A stretch of DNA of 33,447 bases from a bacterium (GTDB lineage: Bacteria > Planctomycetota > JADGBV01): positions 1-33,447 of the forward strand of contig JAHFOS010000030.1 of the NCBI GenBank assembly GCA_023261545.1, read 5' to 3'. Below, in pieces: positions 6,417 through 14,149 of this stretch (position 1 is the stretch's first letter; every line of letters starts with the position of its first letter). The translations under genes and the position numbers were made by a program. Under the pieces are notes generated by a model. The model was not told where the DNA came from and did no database searches. It saw nothing but the letters and a program-made list of their open reading frames with translations.

Positions 6417-8776
6417 GCCAGCTCCGCCTTTTTCCTGAGCGCCCATTCCGCGGAACACGTGAGGGCCACCAACAGCAGCGAGAGCCAGGTATCCCACAGA
6501 TCGCGCTCGACCTGCGAGCGGCTGGGCTTCGGCGGGCGGCCCGCCACGAATTCGGGGAGCCGGCCCGCTTCCGCGATCTCGATGAAACGCCCTCCGGATT
6601 TCTGGGCCACGGAACTCAGCAGCGCCTTGTTCATGGCCGGGTTCTCGAACTCGAAACGCGGCGGGACGACTTCCAGGTTCAACGGCTCCTCGCCTTCGAA
6701 GCCCGTGGCGCGCACCTGGTAGCGGCCTTCCTTCAGCACCAGCGCGCCCTGGTAGAGCCCCGGCCGCTCTTTTTCCCCGGGCAGCGTGAACGGCGTGCTT
6801 TCGCCGTTTTCGGCGTTCACGGCGTTCACGGCGTTCAGCGTCAACTGCTGCTCCTTGAGCGGCAGATAGTCGAGGCCCAGCGCGCGCACCTGCACCTCGA
6901 TGCTCTCGCCCACCGAAAACTCGCGTCCCTGGGTCTCGATTTGCAGGCGTTTCATGTGGCCGAGCAGGTGCGGCAGGCCCATGGACTGGATGAGCTGGCT
7001 CCAGAATCGGTGCGTGAAGCGATTGCCCATTTTGTAGCGCCAGCGCCAAATCCCCTGGACGCCCAGGAAGAGCACCTGACCCTTGCCGTAGCGCTGCAGG
7101 GCGATGAGCGGCAGCGGGCCGCCCTCGCCGGAAAGCTCGGCGTGCTCCGCCAATGCGATGGCGGAAGGCTTCAGCTTGCGAACTCCCGGGTAGTACCAGA
7201 ACTGCGGAGGCAGTTGCGTCCACAGCCGGTCGTTGTCCTCCGCGATGGGCAGGAGCCGCGTGATGGTGTGCTGGCGGCCCTCGCGCGTGAGCTTCAGCGC
7301 GAAACCCTTGTCGGAGCGGCCCGGGGCGGCCTCCGCCCCCGCCACGGCGGAAAACTCCACCGGCAGCAGTTCCTCCAGCGGCGTGCCCTTGTAGGAGGCG
7401 GGCGTTCCCGAGGGCGCGCCGATCATCACCAGGGATCCGCCCTGCTCGGAAACATAGTCGCGCAACAGTTTGAGCTGCTCGCCGCTGAAATAGTCGGCGC
7501 CGAGGTTGTGCAGCACCACCACGTTGAAGTTCTTCGCGAGGTCCGCGAAGGGGAACTGCTTGAGGAAGGCGGGATCGGCGGCGGCGCGCTCGAGATCGCC
7601 GAAGCGCGTGAAGATCTTGTAGCGGATGCGCTTGTCCTCCGCGAAGATGCCTTTGAGGTAGCGGTACTCCCAGCTCGGGGTTTCCATGGCGAAGAGTATT
7701 TTGATGGCGTCGTCAATGACGCGCACGGGCTTGCTGGCCGAGTTGTTCTGGGTATAGACTTCGCCCGGATGGGGCTGCGCGCGCACCTCGAGGCGGAAGC
7801 TGCCCACCTGATCGGGCTTGATGGCGAAAGACTGCTTGAAGAGCCCCTGGGCCAGGGTGATGTCTTTCTTCATGAGCGGCTTGCCGTCGAGCAGCACCTC
7901 CACCGGCAGGCTGGCGCCCGCCAGGCCCGTGGCGGAAAACGTGACCTCCACGGCCACTTCGTCGCCCTTGAAGAGCAGCTCCGGCATGGAGAGCGTCACC
8001 ACGCGCAGGTCGGTGGTTTCAGGGATGCCGAGCCCCAGCGCATAGACGGGGATCTCCTGGCGCCCCAGCGCCGCGGCGGCCGCCTCCGGGTCCTCGCCGC
8101 GATTGCTGCCCCCGTCGCTCAGCACCACGACGCCGGTCACCGGCAGGCCGCGCAGCGCCTGGCGCACCTGGGTGAGCGCGCCGCCAAGCTGGGTGGCGTC
8201 GCCGAGCGGTGGCGGCAGGCTGAGCGGCGCGCCCGCGGCGGGGATAGCGACCTCGCCGGCGGCGCGGTCGAAGCAGAAAAGCCGCAAGGCGTATTTTTCG
8301 CCCAGGCGCGCGAGCAAGTCGAGGCCGTTCTTGTTCAGCATGGCCGCGGCGATCTCGTAGCGCGCAGGCACCTTGCCGGCGGCGGGCGCGTTCGCTCCCA
8401 TGGCGGCGGCGGCGGCCTTGAGGTAGTCCGCGCCCGCCCCCTTATCGGCGATTTCCATGCTGCGCGAGGTATCCACCAGCAGCGCCAGCGTGCCGCGCGG
8501 TTCCACCATGCGGTCCAGCGCCAGACGCGGCTGCAACAGGATGAGCACCAGCAGGACGTAGGTGAGGACCCGCAGCCCCACCAGCAGCCACCGGTACCAG
8601 GGCGCGAGCCGCGCGGCCTCCTTGCTGTAAAAGAAATGCACCGCCAGCGCCAGCGCCGCGAACAGCAGCAGCAGCGCCCAGGCCGGCAGGGGCAGGTTGA
8701 ACTTCACGGAGATGCTGCGGATCTCCAGGGTTTTACCCTCGAGGTCGAAGAAGAACTGGGCGAGGAGGTTCTTCAC
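6413..8776 (-). CDS. VWA-domain membrane protein with glutamine-amidotransferase-like region
   Basis: A 787-residue protein. Two membrane helices (about 31-50 and 62-82) precede a von Willebrand A domain whose MIDAS motif is DTSRS at residues 102-106; VVVLSDGGSNRGEDP is the later VWA strand-loop. A beta-sandwich region (SLPVEVLLDGKPL) is followed by a class-I glutamine-amidotransferase-like domain around 340-600 (KILFAMETPSWEYRYLKGIF, FNVVVLHNLGADYFS, LRDYVSEQGGSLVMIG), with no clear catalytic Cys. A last helix lies near 765-782. Such proteins pair with BatA-like proteins and MoxR ATPases, presumably as envelope-bound binding partners. The start is GTG at 8776; no in-frame ATG lies upstream before a stop. 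The coding region carries a 9-bp tandem repeat (6812-6838) that encodes VNA units. The family call is strong. Confidence 0.85.
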   Translation of the reverse strand: MKNLLAQFFFDLEGKTLEIRSISVKFNLPLPAWALLLLFAALALAVHFFYSKEAARLAPWYRWLLVGLRVLTYVLLVLILLQPRLALDRMVEPRGTLALLVDTSRSMEIADKGAGADYLKAAAAAMGANAPAAGKVPARYEIAAAMLNKNGLDLLARLGEKYALRLFCFDRAAGEVAIPAAGAPLSLPPPLGDATQLGGALTQVRQALRGLPVTGVVVLSDGGSNRGEDPEAAAAALGRQEIPVYALGLGIPETTDLRVVTLSMPELLFKGDEVAVEVTFSATGLAGASLPVEVLLDGKPLMKKDITLAQGLFKQSFAIKPDQVGSFRLEVRAQPHPGEVYTQNNSASKPVRVIDDAIKILFAMETPSWEYRYLKGIFAEDKRIRYKIFTRFGDLERAAADPAFLKQFPFADLAKNFNVVVLHNLGADYFSGEQLKLLRDYVSEQGGSLVMIGAPSGTPASYKGTPLEELLPVEFSAVAGAEAAPGRSDKGFALKLTREGRQHTITRLLPIAEDNDRLWTQLPPQFWYYPGVRKLKPSAIALAEHAELSGEGGPLPLIALQRYGKGQVLFLGVQGIWRWRYKMGNRFTHRFWSQLIQSMGLPHLLGHMKRLQIETQGREFSVGESIEVQVRALGLDYLPLKEQQLTLNAVNAVNAENGESTPFTLPGEKERPGLYQGALVLKEGRYQVRATGFEGEEPLNLEVVPPRFEFENPAMNKALLSSVAQKSGGRFIEIAEAGRLPEFVAGRPPKPSRSQVERDLWDTWLSLLLVALTCSAEWALRKKAELA
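6812..6838. repeat. Three tandem copies of a 9-bp unit inside the VWA gene
   Basis: GGCGTTCAC, GGCGTTCAC and GGCGTTCAG follow each other. On the coding (minus) strand they give LNAVNAVNA within a surface-like linker before the last beta-rich region. Slippage at this site would add or remove three residues without shifting the frame. Confidence 0.8.
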
Positions 8777-8779
8777 GAG

Positions 8780-8965
8780 AAGCCGTTCATCCCTCTTGGT
8801 GCCATGACATACCTTCTCACCGCCGTTCGCCCTTTATCCCCCGCTTTGGGGGATGAGCCTGTCGAAAGGCTGACGGCACGGCCCGTTCATGCTTCGACAG
8901 GCTCAGCACGAACGGGCTTGGCTGCTGACACCGCAATGCGTAAGAGAGAATCATGGGGTGAACGC
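8780..8965. repeat. Palindromic repeat copy 3
   Basis: It is homologous to copy 1 along its length but in the opposite orientation. The left end AAGCCGTTCATCC and right end GGGTGAACGCT form an imperfect terminal inverted repeat. The core hairpin is at 8881-8917 (GCCCGTTC/GAACGGGC), and an extra perfect stem ATCCCCC/GGGGGAT lies at 8836-8854. TTGGTGCCATGACA near the left end is shared with copy 1. The plus strand encodes MRKRESWGER, matching the MRRRESWPER that opens the NPCBM protein. It sits between the two VWA genes, with the GTG start of the downstream gene only four bases beyond its edge. Confidence 0.85.
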
Positions 8966-8971
8966 TGACCT

Positions 8972-11143
8972 TCATGACTGGCTCATGCGCCGGGCCAGGA
9001 CGTTCTCGGCGATCCACGCCAGCAGGGCCAGGATGAGCAGCAAGCGCGCGATATCCGGGGAGGCCTGCAGGCCGGCCAGGGAGACCGAGAGCCGGTCCGA
9101 GTCCTCCACCCCCGCGCCGGACGGCCCGTAGAGTTCCTTCAGCTTCCCAGCGCCGAGGCAGCGGATGGCGCCTTCCCGAGGCTCCACGCTGGCGGCGCAG
9201 GGACGGGTGTCCGCGGCCTCCTCGGTGTTCTGCAGCTCGTAGAAGCCCGCCTCTGGCAGCTCGTCCACCGCGAGTTTGTAGAGTTCCCCTTCCGCCAGGA
9301 CCGAGATGGTGCGCCGCGCTCCTGAAGGTGCGGCCAGAGTGTAGGAGGCGTGGCTGCGGCGGAAGTCCATGATCCGCTCGAAGCCCGCGCCCACGTCGCC
9401 GTTGAACTCCTCGCGGCGGAAGGAACGCAGGTAGGCCGCCGCCTGATTGAGGAAGGCCACCCACGCGGGCTTGAGCGCGAAGTTGTTTTCGCCGGGGTCC
9501 GCGCTGCTCGCCAGGGCCAGCACCCGTCCGCGACCCGCCTCGATATCCAGCAGCAGCGGCTGCGGCGCGGCTTCCTCCTTATGGACGGCCTTGCCAGCGG
9601 CCCGCGCCAGCACGCGCACGTGCTGTTCCGGCCCAGGCTCAAAAGGCTGGAAGCGGTAGAAACGCACGCTGTCCATGTAGTTGCGCGCCACGAGCTCGCC
9701 CCAGACGGGATGATCCGGGGCCTCGAAATGGACGGTGAGCGGATCCGCGGCGGCGGCTCCCGCCGTCTTGGCGCCCACGGCTTCGGACGCGATGCGCCAG
9801 GGCAACAGCCCCGCGCCGCCGCGATACAGCGCGGGATTCAGGTTTTCGCTGCCCTTGCCAAGGAAAAGCAGCAGGCCGCCGCCGCGCCGCACCCAGTCTT
9901 CGAGGCTTTTTGCCGCGTCGGCGCCGAGGCTGGCCGTTCCCGCCAGGCAAACGAGGTCCGCGTCCTCCAGGTTCCGGGCCGTGAGCTCGGAGGGAGCGAC
10001 GTGCTCGAAGGCGTAGAGCGCTTCCGGGGCGGCGGAACGCGCGGCATGGGGATTCAAGGCCAGCTCGACCCAGTCCGTGGGCCGCGGCGACCCGCGCGCG
10101 GGCCGCGCCTCCGTGACGCCCAGCACCTTGATTTTGTCCACGGCGCGGAAGACGAGCTGGCGGGTGTTGTCGGCCTGCAGCGCGTCTTCCGCGAGGCGCA
10201 GCTCGCCGCGGTGATAGCCCGGTTGCGATTCCAGGTGGTGCAGTTGCACGCGCGCCGTCTGTCCCGGCGGGACGCTCAGCGCGCGGCGATCCACCGCCGT
10301 CCCGTCCACGACAAGCTCCACTGCCACCTCGCGCGCCTCTTTTTCCCCGTGGTTGATGACGTGCCCCAAGAAGATATTGTCGCGCCCGACCTTGGCCGAT
10401 CCGCGCGTGAGGGCGAGGCCGGCGACGGAAAGGTTTTCCGTCTGGCTGTCGCCGGCGGGGATCAGCGTGAGGCTGCCTAGATCCGCGAGCGTCCGCAGCT
10501 CCGTGGCGAGCGCACCGCTTTCGCCCCACTCCAGGGCCTGGAAGTCGGAGATCACGAACAGCGCCTTGGAGGGCCGCGGGCTCGCGGCGAGGATGGCACC
10601 GGCCTGCTTGAGCGAGGTCAGCGCCCCGCCGGACAAGGGCGAGGGTTGCAGTCGCTCGATGGCCTGCCGCACCAGCTCGCGGTCGGACGTGAACTGGCCC
10701 ACCACCACTTCAGGCCGCTGGCTCATGAGCACCAGGCTCAGCCCGAAACCCGCCGGCAGCGCCTCGATGAGCCGCCCGGCCAATTCCTTGGAGCGCGCGA
10801 AACGGCTGCGCGGCCCGTCCAGCGTTCCCATGGAGTAGGAGACGTCCAGCAGGATAACCGCGTCCCCGGCCTTGGACCCGAGCCAGGCGCCCGCCCGGGA
10901 GCTCTTGATGGCCGGCCGGGCCAAGGCCAGGGCCAGCAGCAGCAGCAGCAGGATGCGCAGCAGCAGCAACAACAGGTCCTGCACGCGCAGGCGGCGGCTC
11001 TGCTCCTCCACGATTTGCAGAAGAAACTCCATGGCCGCCCACTCCATCGTTTTCACGCGGAAGCGCTGGATGAGGTGCAGGATGATGGGCACCGCGATGA
11101 GGGACATCCCCCACAGCAGCACGGGGTGCATGAAACCGATCAA
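8972..11143 (-). CDS. BatA-like VWA membrane protein
   Basis: A 723-residue protein with the BatA/aerotolerance-regulator amino terminus: MIGFMHPVLLWGMSLIAVPI (helix 1), the MEWAAMEFL motif, and helix 2 as a Leu-rich run at 57-76. A von Willebrand A domain follows with MIDAS motif DVSYS (100-104) and ALFVISDFQ later. Downstream are a CARDB-like beta-sandwich (DNIFLGHVINHGEKEAREV), an amidotransferase-like region (LEDADLVCLAGTASLG, LEDWVRRGGGLLLFLGKG), and a final helix near 697-715. It probably works at the inner membrane with MoxR and the second VWA protein. The start is TTG at 11143, which gives the family-like MxGFMHP; ATG at 11131 is the alternative. Its stop overlaps an ATG at 8975 (ATGA) that now leads into a repeat. 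It lies 36 bases after DUF58. Confidence 0.87.
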   Translation of the reverse strand: MIGFMHPVLLWGMSLIAVPIILHLIQRFRVKTMEWAAMEFLLQIVEEQSRRLRVQDLLLLLLRILLLLLLALALARPAIKSSRAGAWLGSKAGDAVILLDVSYSMGTLDGPRSRFARSKELAGRLIEALPAGFGLSLVLMSQRPEVVVGQFTSDRELVRQAIERLQPSPLSGGALTSLKQAGAILAASPRPSKALFVISDFQALEWGESGALATELRTLADLGSLTLIPAGDSQTENLSVAGLALTRGSAKVGRDNIFLGHVINHGEKEAREVAVELVVDGTAVDRRALSVPPGQTARVQLHHLESQPGYHRGELRLAEDALQADNTRQLVFRAVDKIKVLGVTEARPARGSPRPTDWVELALNPHAARSAAPEALYAFEHVAPSELTARNLEDADLVCLAGTASLGADAAKSLEDWVRRGGGLLLFLGKGSENLNPALYRGGAGLLPWRIASEAVGAKTAGAAAADPLTVHFEAPDHPVWGELVARNYMDSVRFYRFQPFEPGPEQHVRVLARAAGKAVHKEEAAPQPLLLDIEAGRGRVLALASSADPGENNFALKPAWVAFLNQAAAYLRSFRREEFNGDVGAGFERIMDFRRSHASYTLAAPSGARRTISVLAEGELYKLAVDELPEAGFYELQNTEEAADTRPCAASVEPREGAIRCLGAGKLKELYGPSGAGVEDSDRLSVSLAGLQASPDIARLLLILALLAWIAENVLARRMSQS

Positions 11144-11179
11144 GACCGTCGCCTCAGCCTGCGAATCGAGAGCATCACA

Positions 11180-12079
11180 TCAACGCTGGATGTGCGTGAG
11201 TCGCGAGGTCAGATACTCGAACAGCACCTCCTCCAGGGGCCGGGAGGTGTTCACCAGCACGTGCGCGGCGAGGTTGCGCTCGCAGGCGTTGCGGATCTCG
11301 CGCAGGTGGACCTGGAGTTTTTCGAGGTAGGCGTGGCGCACCTGGCGCGGGTTGAGCTTCACCTCGCTCAAGCCCTCCAGGCCCACGAAGCGGTAGCGGC
11401 CCTGGAGTTCAAAACCCAGCTCCAGCGGATCGAGGACCTGGAACACCACCACCTCGTGGCGATCATAGCGCAGGCGCGCCAGTCCCCGGGACAGCTCCTC
11501 GGGGCGGATCAGCAGGTCCGAGATCAGGATCACCAGCCTGCGGCGCCCGATGCGCCCGGCGAAATCCATGATGATGCGCGGGAAGTCGGTCTTCTTCTTG
11601 GGGACGAGCTCTTCGAGGACGTGGTTCACCTTGTGGACGGCGGCCAGCGAGTTGCTGGGCGGCAGATAGGCCTGGATGGCCTCGTCGAAGACCGCGATGC
11701 CGAAGCTGTCGCGCACGCGCGTCACCAGGTACGCCAGGCTGACCGCGAGTTCCGCGCCCCAATCCAGCTTGCTCACCGGCAGCGACTTGAAGCGCATGGA
11801 CTCGCTCGCGTCCAGCAGCACCTCCACCACCATGTTGGTCTCCGCCTCGTACTGCTTGATGAAGTAGCGGTCGCGCCGGTAGTACACGCGCCAGTCGAGG
11901 TGGCGGATGTCGTCCCCGGGGATGTACTCGCGGTGGCCGGCGAACTCCACCGAGAAGCCGTGGAAGGGCGACTTGTGGGCCCCGGCGAGATGGCCCTCCA
12001 CCAGCCCGCGCGGCTGCAGCGCGAAGGCCGCCGCCGCCGAAATAGCCCGCGGGTTCAGGTACTTGGCGAGTTGCTTCAA
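11180..12079 (-). CDS. DUF58 domain protein
   Basis: A 299-residue cytoplasmic protein of the DUF58 family, the usual partner of MoxR ATPases. The family hallmark is complete: HKSPFHGFSVEFAGHREYIP, then GDDIRHLDWRVYYRRDRYFI, then KQYEAETN (about residues 35-82). A VWA-like fold follows with LLDASESM (a MIDAS-like DxSxS) and RLVILISDLL. The start is TTG at 12079; there is no in-frame ATG or strong Shine-Dalgarno sequence upstream, but the length agrees with the family. It is separated from moxR by 224 bases that contain an inverted repeat, and is followed 36 bases later by the BatA-like gene. It probably links the ATPase to the membrane VWA proteins; the exact role is not known. Confidence 0.9.
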   Translation of the reverse strand: MKQLAKYLNPRAISAAAAFALQPRGLVEGHLAGAHKSPFHGFSVEFAGHREYIPGDDIRHLDWRVYYRRDRYFIKQYEAETNMVVEVLLDASESMRFKSLPVSKLDWGAELAVSLAYLVTRVRDSFGIAVFDEAIQAYLPPSNSLAAVHKVNHVLEELVPKKKTDFPRIIMDFAGRIGRRRLVILISDLLIRPEELSRGLARLRYDRHEVVVFQVLDPLELGFELQGRYRFVGLEGLSEVKLNPRQVRHAYLEKLQVHLREIRNACERNLAAHVLVNTSRPLEEVLFEYLTSRLTHIQR

Positions 12080-12145
12080 GAGAAACGCTTTGTGAGTAAT
12101 CTGGGACTCAGAATCCCAGAAAACAACACTTCACAGAATTTTTTT

Positions 12146-12260
12146 ATCTGGAAAGCAGGAAAGCAGGAAAAAGAGACCAAGAACACGAGTTGGATTTTTT
12201 TTTCGACCGGGAGTCCCCAGAGAGCTGTCCAGATTTTTCCTGCTTTCCTGCTTTCCAGAT
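12146..12260. repeat. 27-bp perfect inverted repeat between moxR and DUF58
   Basis: The left arm (12146-12172) begins ATCTGGAAAGCAGGAAAGC, and the right arm (12234-12260) is its exact reverse complement, ending TTTCCTGCTTTCCAGAT. The 61-bp spacer is poorer in GC and contains a run of T. The arms are built from a repeated GGAAAGCA unit. It is flanked by AT-rich DNA unlike the genes around it. It could fold as a long hairpin in the moxR-DUF58 mRNA or be a MITE-like insertion. Confidence 0.85.
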
Positions 12261-12303
12261 TCAAATTAATCTTTTGCATTTTGAATCAGATGCACCCGGG
12301 CCT

Positions 12304-13503
12304 TCAGGCGTTCTTGGGCAGCGTTTCGAGCAGCTTGTCCACGATTTTATCCGAGGTGATGCCTTCGGCCTGGGCGCCAAAGTTGGGCGAGATGCGGTGG
12401 CGCAGCACGGGGTGGGCCACGGCGACCACGTCCTCCACCGCCACGTGGTAGCGGCCCCGCAGGATGGCGCGCGCCTTGGCCGCGCTCACCAGGGCGAGCC
12501 CCGCGCGCGGGCCGGCGGCGATGTGGATCCACTCCTTGATGAAATCCGGCGCCTCGGGCTTTTCGCGGCGCGTGGCGCGCACCAGCTTCACGGCGTATTG
12601 CAAAACGTGGTCGGAAACCGGCGCGCGCCGGATGAGCTTCTGGTACTCCAGGATCTCGGCCCCGCTCACCACCGCTGCGATGTTTTCGCCCACGCCCGAA
12701 GTCACCGAGCGCACGATGTTGAGCTCGTCCTCGTAAGCGGGGAAATCCACGAAGACGTTGAACAGGAAGCGGTCCTGCTGCGCCTCGGGCAGGGGATAGG
12801 TGCCCTCCTGGTCAATGGGGTTCTGGGTGGCGATGACGAAGAAGGGAGCCTCCAGCTTGTGGATTTTGCCACCGATGGAGACCTGCTTCTCCTGCATGGC
12901 TTCGAGCAGCGCCGCCTGGGTCTTGGGCGGCGTGCGATTGATTTCGTCGGCCAGGATGATATTGGAGAAGATGGGCCCGGCCATGAACTTGTAGATGCGC
13001 TCGCGGGTCTGCGGATCGTCCTGGATGATCTCGGTGCCGGTGATGTCCGAGGGCATGAGGTCGGGAGTGAACTGGATGCGCTTGAAGCCCACGTTCAAGG
13101 CCTGGCACAGCGAACTCACCAGCAAGGTCTTGGCCAGCCCCGGCACGCCCACCAGCAGGCAGTGGCCGCCGGCAAAGATGCAGATGAGCAGGTTCTCCAC
13201 CACGTCGCCCTGGCCGATGATTTTCTTGGCGATTTCGGCGCGCATCTTGCGATAGGCCTCGCCGATGAGGCGCACTTTTTCCTGGTCGCTGGCCGAGACG
13301 TCGCCGCCGGCTTTGGCGCCGCTCGGCGCGGCGGCGACAGCCACGCTTGCCGCCGCGCCGCCTTCTGAGCCCTCTTTACTCTCCTTGGGGCTTCCCCCGA
13401 AGACGATGGTGCCTCCGCAGGAACACGGGCGCGTGGCATCGGGTCGCGGCAGGCTCTCGACCTTGTACTTCTTGTTACAGGCGTTGCAATATCCATAAAT
13501 CAT
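12304..13503 (-). CDS. moxR: MoxR-type AAA+ ATPase with amino-terminal zinc ribbon
   Basis: A 399-residue AAA+ ATPase of the MoxR family. Walker A is GVPGLAKT (residues 119-126), Walker B ILADEIN (183-189), and the following RTPPKTQAALLEAMQEKQVS segment and NPIDQEGTYPLPEAQQDRF are family hallmarks. Before the AAA domain lies a short zinc-ribbon-like module with Cys at 6, 9, 27 and 29 (CNAC and CSC) and then an Ala/Ser/Gly-rich linker (about 45-70); this is extra to a standard MoxR of about 330 residues. The ATG at 13503 has a good GGAGG seven bases upstream. It heads a seven-gene minus-strand operon with DUF58 and two VWA proteins and probably acts as a chaperone-like motor on them. The promoter should lie in 13504-13740. 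Confidence 0.93.
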   Translation of the reverse strand: MIYGYCNACNKKYKVESLPRPDATRPCSCGGTIVFGGSPKESKEGSEGGAAASVAVAAAPSGAKAGGDVSASDQEKVRLIGEAYRKMRAEIAKKIIGQGDVVENLLICIFAGGHCLLVGVPGLAKTLLVSSLCQALNVGFKRIQFTPDLMPSDITGTEIIQDDPQTRERIYKFMAGPIFSNIILADEINRTPPKTQAALLEAMQEKQVSIGGKIHKLEAPFFVIATQNPIDQEGTYPLPEAQQDRFLFNVFVDFPAYEDELNIVRSVTSGVGENIAAVVSGAEILEYQKLIRRAPVSDHVLQYAVKLVRATRREKPEAPDFIKEWIHIAAGPRAGLALVSAAKARAILRGRYHVAVEDVVAVAHPVLRHRISPNFGAQAEGITSDKIVDKLLETLPKNA

Positions 13504-13682
13504 CACGGCCCTCCGAAAACTCTTGCGGCTACGGGGGATTAACCCCGCGGGCATCCTACATAACAAGCGCGTCGGCCTAGAGGTCCCTGGACCTGAACGA
13601 TATGATTTTTTTCAGAACGTTTTGACTTTGTGAAAAGGGGAAAGAGAAATGCCGGAAGCCGTCCAAGCATAGAACGAAACGT

Positions 13683-13720
13683 CTTCACTGAAAATTGCAC
13701 AGAGACCTTCAGTGAAAATT
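13683..13720. repeat. 14-bp direct repeat, each half containing TTCASTGAA
   Basis: CTTCACTGAAAATT (13683-13696) and CTTCAGTGAAAATT (13707-13720) are spaced 24 bases start to start. The inner TTCACTGAA and TTCAGTGAA are also reverse complements, so the site can be read as a direct or an inverted repeat. It lies about 180-215 bases upstream of moxR and could be a protein-binding site. Confidence 0.55.
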
Positions 13721-13742
13721 ACGGTGCAAATCGTATCGGCCA

Positions 13743-13859
13743 TCACCCGCCCGAACCACTCTGGATGACGGTGAGGAACCTGAACAGGCTCTCGTGTAGC
13801 GGCGGCGAGCCGAGGCCCGGGGGCATTTTGCGAAAACGCTTGGGGGAGACGCGCAGGTG
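13743..13859 (-). pseudogene. 3'-end fragment of an araC-type gene
   Basis: 38 codons plus a stop (TGA at 13745-13743) read HLRVSPKRFRKMPPGLG and continue through SPPLHESLFRFLTVIQSGSGG. They match the carboxyl end of the intact AraC-type protein encoded at 15420-16328 almost residue for residue. Over 109 bases I count about 10 mismatches, so the copies are about 91 percent identical. Homology stops abruptly at 13860. There is no upstream part, so this is a remnant and not a gene. Confidence 0.85.
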
Positions 13860-13875
13860 TGAACATCAACTTCCA

Positions 13876-13931
13876 CCACAGAGACACCGAGGTCACAGAG
13901 AGTTTTTCTTGCGTTCTCTGTGTCTCTGTGG
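13876..13931. repeat. CCACAGAGACAC-type palindromic repeat
   Basis: CCACAGAGACAC (13876-13887) and GTGTCTCTGTGG (13920-13931) form a 12-bp perfect stem, and the inner CACAGAGAG/CTCTGTG parts extend it imperfectly. This is a commonly met intergenic palindrome in bacterial genomes. It lies between the araC fragment and the ATPase gene. Confidence 0.85.
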
Positions 13932-14098
13932 TATATCGTTTTCGTATTGTTGGGTTTCGGATCTGTCGGGTTGGGGCAACTGAAAGTCGGACTGAGCCGG
14001 GTCTGAGCGGTGCCGTACTCCAGCTGGCCCGGGTTCATCCTCACGTTCGCCAGCTATCCGGATTGCCGGGAGCATAGATCCGACCCAATTAAAGTGAT

Positions 14099-14126
14099 TT
14101 GCATTTTGGTCTTGACCAAAATGCAA
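14099..14126. promoter_or_regulatory. Perfect 13-bp palindrome upstream of the ATPase gene
   Basis: TTGCATTTTGGTC (14099-14111), a TT loop, then GACCAAAATGCAA (14114-14126). It ends 23 bases before the ATG of the DUF4143-type ATPase gene, in AT-rich DNA. Position and symmetry fit an operator or an attenuating hairpin in the leader. A terminal repeat of a mobile unit is an alternative, but I found no second copy near 15360-15420. Confidence 0.6.
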
Positions 14127-14149
14127 TATACATTAAAATAGTCAAATCC

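Larger units (their letters stand above)
13504..14149. other. 646-bp gene-free region upstream of moxR and the ATPase gene
   Basis: No intact gene is present. From left to right it holds the presumed moxR promoter area (minus strand), a pair of 14-bp direct repeats (13683-13720), a 3'-end fragment of an araC-type gene (13743-13859), a CCACAGAGACAC hairpin (13876-13931), about 165 bases without recognised content, and a perfect palindrome (14099-14126) just before the ATPase gene. The mixture suggests repeated insertion and decay. Confidence 0.75.

Noticed and set aside
6941..8968. A long plus-strand frame over the VWA gene that runs into repeat copy 3
   Set aside because: It is a shadow of the VWA-amidotransferase-like gene. 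Its last residues come from the repeat, which is reported separately.
10929..10979. CAG-type trinucleotide run as a repeat array
   Set aside because: It encodes the Leu-rich membrane helix of the BatA-like protein, so codon choice in a Leu tract explains it.
10646..12451. A 601-codon plus-strand frame over BatA-like and DUF58 genes
   Set aside because: It is Gln- and His-rich with no domain; both genes beneath it are well supported on the minus strand.
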